Assembly (NCBI GenBank): GCA_003661105.1
Contig: QMVM01000049.1
Location: forward strand, 1 to 10,699
Length of the DNA stretch: 10,699 bases
DNA from: Methanosarcinales archaeon
GTDB taxonomy: Archaea; Halobacteriota; Methanosarcinia; Methanosarcinales; Methanogasteraceae
Reading direction: 5' to 3'
Shown here: piece after piece, positions 6,447 to 10,699 of the stretch
Layout of the letters: the number at the start of each line of letters is the position of its first letter
Numbering within the stretch: the first letter of the stretch is position 1
The notes under the pieces: model-generated
Database searches by the model: none
What the model was told of the DNA's origin: nothing
Seen by the model: only the letters and a program-made list of their open reading frames with translations
Position numbers and translations under genes: made by a program

Positions 6447-8138
6447 GTGACCGACACACCCATCTCCGGCGCAAAAGCATTGATTAACTGCCTCAAGAAT
6501 GAAGGGGTCGATACAATCTTCGGATATCCCGGAGGTGTACTGCTTCCACTGTATGACGAACTGTACGACTCGGATATCAACCACATCCTTGTGCGGCATG
6601 AGCAGGCCGGAGCACATGCAGCAGACGGTTATGCGCGTGCAACCGGAAAGGTCGGGGTGTGCCTGGCAACGTCGGGACCGGGCGCAACCAATCTTGTAAC
6701 AGGAATCGCAAATGCTTATATGGACTCAGTACCGATCGTTGCGATAACAGGGCAGGTTCCAACGCCCATGATCGGAAACGATGCATTCCAGGAGGCGGAC
6801 ATCACAGGGATCACGCTTCCAATCACCAAACACAATTATCTGGTAAGAGACGTAAACGATCTTCCATGGGTCGTCAAAGAAGCATTTTATATAGCGTCCA
6901 CTGGAAGACCGGGTCCGGTTCTTATCGATCTACCAAAAGACATCACGACCGACGAATTCGAGTTCACGTATCCAAAAAACACGTACCTGCGCGGTTATCA
7001 TCCGGATGTTGGCATCGACGAGGATGCAGTGAAACGTGCTGCAGCGATGATCCTTGATTCCGAGTGCCCGGTCATCTATGCAGGTGGCGGCGCCATCATC
7101 TCGGATTCATCGTCAGAGCTTCTCAGACTTGCAGAAACGATCCAGGCTCCCGTGACAACGACTCTGCTTGGAATCGGAGCATTCCCGCAGTCCAATCCGT
7201 TGTCGCTTCGAATGCTTGGCATGCACGGCACCAAATACGCCAATTACGCAGTGCAGGAGTCTGACCTCCTGATCGCTATCGGGGCACGGTTCGATGACCG
7301 GGTTACAGGAAAGATTGATGCGTTCGCGCCATGCGCAAAAGTCATCCACATCGACACCGATCCGGCTGAGATCGGGAAGAACGTGAGAGTCGATCTGCCG
7401 ATTATTGGGGATGCTAAAACAATTCTACAGTCGCTAAACTCCCACCTGCAGAAGATGCAGACCATGTCCGGTGCATGGCTCGGAAAGATCGATGCATGGA
7501 AGAAGGAGCATCCGCTGAGCTACGTTCAGAGCGACGAGGTGATCAAGCCGCAGTACGTAATCCAGGAGATATACAAGGCATGTCCTGATGCGATCATCGT
7601 TACCGAGGTCGGGCAGAACCAGATGTGGGCAGCGCAGTACTTCCAGTTCGAAAACCCCAGAACATTTATCACCTCAGGCGGGCTTGGCACCATGGGCTAT
7701 GGATTCCCGGCGGCAATAGGTGCAAAGGTCGGATGTCCTGACAGGACCGTCATCGACATCGCTGGCGACGGCTCATTCCAGATGACATCACAGGAACTTG
7801 CGACCGCATCCAAAAGCAAGATCAAGGTGATCGTTGCGATACTTAACAACAGCTATCTCGGGATGGTGCGGCAGTGGCAGGAACTCTTCTTCAGCGAGAG
7901 GTATTCGTATACCGATATCTCGCAGAGCGTCGATTTCGTGAAACTGGCAGAAGCATACAATCTTATCGGGATTCGTGCAGAGAAGCCATCAGAGGTGCCG
8001 TCTGCAATATCCGAGGCATTGTCGGCAGACCGTACGGTTATCATCGATTTCGTGATCGATCCGATGGAGAATGTGTTCCCGATGGTTCCTGCCGGTGCTG
8101 CAATCAATGAGATCCTCGAACCGGGGGCGGTTGCATGA
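6447..8138 (+). CDS. ilvB: Acetolactate synthase, large (catalytic) subunit
   Basis: Catalyses the thiamine-diphosphate-dependent condensation of two pyruvates to 2-acetolactate, or of pyruvate with 2-oxobutyrate to 2-aceto-2-hydroxybutyrate, the first common step of valine, leucine and isoleucine synthesis, in the cytoplasm. It encodes 563 residues, full length for the family. GTG 6447 follows AAAGGAGG at 6430-6437. Order of domains: N-terminal pyrimidine-binding domain with FGYPGG (25-30) and the catalytic Glu52 (RHEQAGAHAADGYAR); central domain with the FAD-binding type GARFDDRVTGK (near 281-291); C-terminal pyrophosphate domain with the ThDP motif GDGSF (440-444) ending at Asn467-Asn468. 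All key residues are present, so it should be active. The stop overlaps the ilvN start by 4 bases, giving translational coupling of the two subunits. Base composition matches the presumed host core and differs from the AT-rich gene upstream. Confidence 0.97.
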   Translation: MTDTPISGAKALINCLKNEGVDTIFGYPGGVLLPLYDELYDSDINHILVRHEQAGAHAADGYARATGKVGVCLATSGPGATNLVTGIANAYMDSVPIVAITGQVPTPMIGNDAFQEADITGITLPITKHNYLVRDVNDLPWVVKEAFYIASTGRPGPVLIDLPKDITTDEFEFTYPKNTYLRGYHPDVGIDEDAVKRAAAMILDSECPVIYAGGGAIISDSSSELLRLAETIQAPVTTTLLGIGAFPQSNPLSLRMLGMHGTKYANYAVQESDLLIAIGARFDDRVTGKIDAFAPCAKVIHIDTDPAEIGKNVRVDLPIIGDAKTILQSLNSHLQKMQTMSGAWLGKIDAWKKEHPLSYVQSDEVIKPQYVIQEIYKACPDAIIVTEVGQNQMWAAQYFQFENPRTFITSGGLGTMGYGFPAAIGAKVGCPDRTVIDIAGDGSFQMTSQELATASKSKIKVIVAILNNSYLGMVRQWQELFFSERYSYTDISQSVDFVKLAEAYNLIGIRAEKPSEVPSAISEALSADRTVIIDFVIDPMENVFPMVPAGAAINEILEPGAVA

Positions 8139-8635
8139 GGCATACGCTTGCAGTGCTTGTCGAGAATAAGCCAGGTGTGCTTGCGCGTGTTTCAGGACTC
8201 TTCAGCAGACGCGGGTACAACATCGAGAGTCTTGCTGTCGGCATGACCGAGAATCCTCTGATCTCGCGGATGACGATCGTTGTGGAAGGCGATGACCGGG
8301 TACTTCTACAGGTTACGAGTCAGCTTTCCAAACTGATCGACGTGATCTCGATATCCGATCTCCCACCGTCCGAATCGGTTGACCGGGGACTTGCGCTCAT
8401 TAAGGTTGCTGCCGATACGGGCACAAGAGCTGATATCATGCAGATCGCGGGAATATTTCGTGCAAAGATCATAGACATCGGCGCAGAAACACTGGTGATC
8501 GAGGTCACAGGCGATAAAGGTAAGATCAGGGCGATTGAGAATATGCTCGGCAGATTCGGGATTAAAGAAGTAGTCAGAACCGGAAGAGTGGCATTACATA
8601 GAGGAACAAAGACGGTTGGAGAAGAATACAAATGA
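8135..8635 (+). CDS. ilvN: Acetolactate synthase, small (regulatory) subunit
   Basis: The regulatory subunit binds IlvB, raises its activity and confers feedback inhibition by valine. It encodes 166 residues, normal for archaeal and IlvH-type subunits. ATG 8135 overlaps the ilvB stop (ATGA), with a G-rich CGGGGGCGG upstream. Residues 1-75 are an ACT domain: LAVLVENKPGVLARVSGLF then RRGYNIESL. Asn11, Gly14 and Asn29 correspond to the positions that form the valine site in IlvH, so valine sensitivity is expected. The C-terminal domain (about 82-160, ALIKVAAD ... VRTGRVALHRG) is also typical. Its own stop overlaps the next gene by 4 bases, making a three-gene coupled unit. The ilvC gene that often follows ilvN in methanogens is not here. 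Confidence 0.96.
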   Translation: MRHTLAVLVENKPGVLARVSGLFSRRGYNIESLAVGMTENPLISRMTIVVEGDDRVLLQVTSQLSKLIDVISISDLPPSESVDRGLALIKVAADTGTRADIMQIAGIFRAKIIDIGAETLVIEVTGDKGKIRAIENMLGRFGIKEVVRTGRVALHRGTKTVGEEYK

Positions 8636-9099
8636 TTGTAAATTTCAGAGTAACACAAGTAGAATCTAAGATATATGTGGATCCGGAAGAGGTTAGAAAG
8701 CAGAAGAACGTCAACATCAACTACGACATCAACCTGAAGAACACGGCAATCGTGTCAAAACAGACGCCGTTTGGAGAAAAAACTATTTTGAGGGTTGAAT
8801 ATGCGTTCTCAATCAATTACCTAAGCCCAAATGTCGGGCACATCAGATTCGAGGGGTATTCTGACTATTATTCCGACGAAGACGATCTGAATCAGATCAA
8901 AATCGATTGGGATGCAGGGAAAGCCCCGTCCAAGGTCCAGAACCAGATTGCAAACACGATGGTTTCCAATCTTGCTCCGCTTGCGGTCACGCTATCTTCA
9001 AAACTCGGGCTTCCGCCAGCGATGCCGCTTCCAGCGATCAATTTCCAGCAGAAGCAGGCAGGGAAACCAGAGAAAGTGGAGACGATGTATCACGGGTGA
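8632..9099 (+). CDS. SecB-like protein, putative chaperone
   Basis: This gene encodes 155 residues. ATG 8632 overlaps the ilvN stop (ATGA) and has GGAGAAG upstream (near 8616-8622). The protein is beta-rich in residues 1-90 (FRVTQVESKIYVDP, VNINYDI, ILRVEYAFSINYLSP, HIRFEGYSDYY), then a helix (about 97-125, KVQNQIANTMVSNLAPLAV) and an ending GLPPAMPLPAINF. The order of long antiparallel strands, a helix, then a Pro-rich Leu-Pro-x-Ile-Asn-Phe tail resembles SecB, whose fold ends in a similar PPxxLxPINF stretch. Methanogen SecB-like proteins (for example MJ0357 of Methanocaldococcus) have been described, as have SecB-like chaperones tied to toxin-antitoxin systems. It is cytoplasmic, with no signal or membrane segment. 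Coupling to ilvBN suggests co-expression, not a shared pathway. The fold assignment comes from pattern and memory; the client is unknown. Confidence 0.6.
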   Translation: MIVNFRVTQVESKIYVDPEEVRKQKNVNINYDINLKNTAIVSKQTPFGEKTILRVEYAFSINYLSPNVGHIRFEGYSDYYSDEDDLNQIKIDWDAGKAPSKVQNQIANTMVSNLAPLAVTLSSKLGLPPAMPLPAINFQQKQAGKPEKVETMYHG

Positions 9100-9278
9100 G
9101 ACGGGGTGTTTGAGTTCGGATATGGCGGAGTTACGCAACATGCCGATGTTAATATGAGTTTTACATATAAGAACTATATTAATTAACTCCATAATAACGA
9201 ATGGTATAAAAGTGCCTGTTAGAGGCGTGCACATCTCTGACGGGCGCGGGGTATAATTGGCGGGAAAGGATTGGTAGA
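9100..9278 (+). promoter_or_regulatory. hsdM promoter and leader with stem-loop
   Basis: No gene is seen. Two TATA-like elements occur: TTTACATATAA near 9161-9171 and GGTATAAAAG at 9203-9212. The second would start transcription near 9235, about 45 bases before the hsdM ATG. CCTGTTAGAG (9215-9224) and CTCTGACGGG (9235-9244) pair over 10 bases, including two G-U wobbles, around a 10-base loop; this lies at or just before the predicted start and could be an operator or an RNA hairpin. AACAT-GCCG-ATGTT (9137-9150) is a further perfect short inverted repeat. A weak ribosome-binding site GGGAAAGGA precedes the ATG by about 8 bases. Confidence 0.4.
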
Positions 9279-10699
9279 ATGGCAAAGAATGACAATAAAA
9301 CTCAAGAAGAGCCTCTTGAAACGCAGCTGTGGAAAGCGGCGGATAAACTCAGGAAGAATATCGACGCTGCCGAGTACAAACATATAGTCCTGGGTCTGAT
9401 CTTCCTGAAATATATATCAGATGCCTTTGAGGGATTATATCAAAGATTGCAAGAAGGAGAAGGGGATTACGCTGGTGCCGACCCGGAAGACATGGACGAA
9501 TACAAAGCCGAGAATGTCTTTTTTGTTCCTGCGGCTGCCCGCTGGTCATATCTTCAGGCGAGAGCCAGACAGCCAGAGATCGGTAAAGACGTTGACAACG
9601 CGATGGACGCAATCGAGAAAGAGAATCCCTTGCTCAAGGGGGTTTTGCCAAAGGTTTATGCAAGAGGTAACCTTGACCCGACAAGTCTTGGCGGTTTGAT
9701 CGATCTGGTGGGCAACATCGCTTTTGGCGATGCAAAAGTTAGAAGCGCGGATGTTCTCGGTCATGTCTTCGAATATTTTCTTGGCGAGTTCGCGCTTGCC
9801 GAAGGGAAGAAGGGGGGACAGTTCTACACTCCCCGAAGCGTTGTTCAATTGCTTGTAGAGATGCTGGAACCCTACAACGGCAGAGTCTTTGACCCCTGCT
9901 GCGGTTCCGGCGGCATGTTTGTCCAGTCGGAAAAGTTTGTAGAGGATCATCAGGGAAAAGTAAACGATATTTCAATTTATGGTCAGGAGAGCAACCAGAC
10001 CACCTGGCGACTGTGTAAAATGAACCTTGCCATTCGCGGTATCGACAGCTCGCAGGTTAAATGGAACAACGAAGGATCTTTCCTAAACGATTCCCAAAAA
10101 GACCTGAAAGCAGATTATGTCATCGCCAATCCGCCGTTCAACGACAGCGACTGGAGTGGTGATCTGCTCCGCAAGGACGGCAGATGGAAACACGGCGTGC
10201 CACCCACCGGAAACGCCAACTATGCCTGGATACAGCATTTCCTCTACCACCTCAGCCCAAGCGGACAGACCGGTTTTGTTCTGGCAAAAGGGTCGCTCAC
10301 ATCCAAATCATCCGGCGAAGGCGATATCAGAAAGGAGCTTGTAGAAGCTCGATTGGTTGACTGCATCGTGAACCTGCCTACGAAACTTTTCCTGAACACG
10401 CAAATTCCAGCCAGTCTGTGGTTTTTGAGCCGGAATAAAGCCAATGGTAAGTTCCGCAACCGTACCGATGAAATTCTTTTTATTGACGCCCGGAACATGG
10501 GGCATCTACTTAACCGCAGGACAAGGGAGTTCTCGGAAGACGATATTCAGCATATTGCCGGAACCTACCACAACTGGCGCAATCCCGACGGTGATTATGA
10601 AGATGTAAAGGGTTTCTGCAATTCTGCTTCTATTAAACGGGTGAAGGAGTTGGATTATGTATTGACACCGGGCAGATATGTGGGGCTGGCAGTTGAAGA
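9279..10699 (+). CDS. hsdM: Type I restriction-modification system, DNA methyltransferase subunit (3' end outside window)
   Basis: HsdM transfers methyl groups from S-adenosylmethionine to N6 of adenine and, with two copies plus HsdS, forms the modification core of a type I system; HsdR adds restriction. The frame from ATG 9279 is open to the window edge: 473 complete codons of a family usually about 490-540 residues, so only the C-terminus is missing. Residues about 12-150 are the helical N-terminal domain (LWKAADKLR...FLKYISDAFE). The catalytic domain shows GQFYTPRSVVQLLVEML (180-196), the SAM-binding DPCCGSGG (205-212) and the catalytic NPPF (284-287), all intact. Upstream there is a dedicated TATA-like element and a stem-loop, so it is probably its own operon, with hsdS and hsdR expected downstream. 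I found no frameshift or stop, so the system appears live as far as visible. Confidence 0.96.
   Translation, partial: MAKNDNKTQEEPLETQLWKAADKLRKNIDAAEYKHIVLGLIFLKYISDAFEGLYQRLQEGEGDYAGADPEDMDEYKAENVFFVPAAARWSYLQARARQPEIGKDVDNAMDAIEKENPLLKGVLPKVYARGNLDPTSLGGLIDLVGNIAFGDAKVRSADVLGHVFEYFLGEFALAEGKKGGQFYTPRSVVQLLVEMLEPYNGRVFDPCCGSGGMFVQSEKFVEDHQGKVNDISIYGQESNQTTWRLCKMNLAIRGIDSSQVKWNNEGSFLNDSQKDLKADYVIANPPFNDSDWSGDLLRKDGRWKHGVPPTGNANYAWIQHFLYHLSPSGQTGFVLAKGSLTSKSSGEGDIRKELVEARLVDCIVNLPTKLFLNTQIPASLWFLSRNKANGKFRNRTDEILFIDARNMGHLLNRRTREFSEDDIQHIAGTYHNWRNPDGDYEDVKGFCNSASIKRVKELDYVLTPGRYVGLAVE

Noticed and set aside
1..10699. CRISPR array, tRNA, rRNA or insertion sequence
   Set aside because: Reading both strands, I found no regularly spaced direct repeats, cloverleaf-like segment, transposase motif or terminal inverted repeats.

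Overview
The window looks like a euryarchaeal chromosome, most likely a methanogen of the Methanomicrobiales type. The reasons are the translationally coupled ilvB-ilvN pair with strong Shine-Dalgarno sequences and a GTG start, the ATGA/GTG gene junctions, A/T-rich TATA-like promoter elements instead of bacterial -35/-10 boxes, and a small SecB-like gene of a kind known in methanogens. The lineage is inferred from recollection of protein families, not from a search.

Region 1 (1-4073) is a tightly packed rightward operon: the 3' end of an unrecognised gene, a 298-residue protein with a PD-(D/E)XK nuclease signature, and an AT-rich gene for a 989-residue protein. The last has a nuclease-like N-terminus (HEFEHL, GGDQGRD) on a long helical body. 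This pair is the best candidate in the window for a poorly described, defence-type system.

Region 2 (4074-6139) is a graveyard of a second, more GC-rich restriction cassette. A type III-like DNA methyltransferase gene has lost its whole catalytic core by in-frame deletion and also carries an in-frame TAG. An intact MNT nucleotidyltransferase (antitoxin type) follows, then only about 23 codons of its expected HEPN toxin partner, cut by a TAA. An HNH endonuclease ORF is fused in frame to that remnant. A 21-codon N-terminal stub of another gene ends the region.

Region 3 (6140-9099) is housekeeping: a non-coding leader, then ilvB (acetolactate synthase catalytic subunit) and ilvN (ACT-domain regulatory subunit) for branched-chain amino acid synthesis, overlapped by a gene for a SecB-like protein. 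No ilvC follows.

Region 4 (9100-10699) has a promoter/leader with a stem-loop and then hsdM, the methyltransferase subunit of a type I restriction-modification system, which runs off the window. Overall, defence loci of different age and composition flank an ilvBN core, as expected of a defence-island insertion hotspot.
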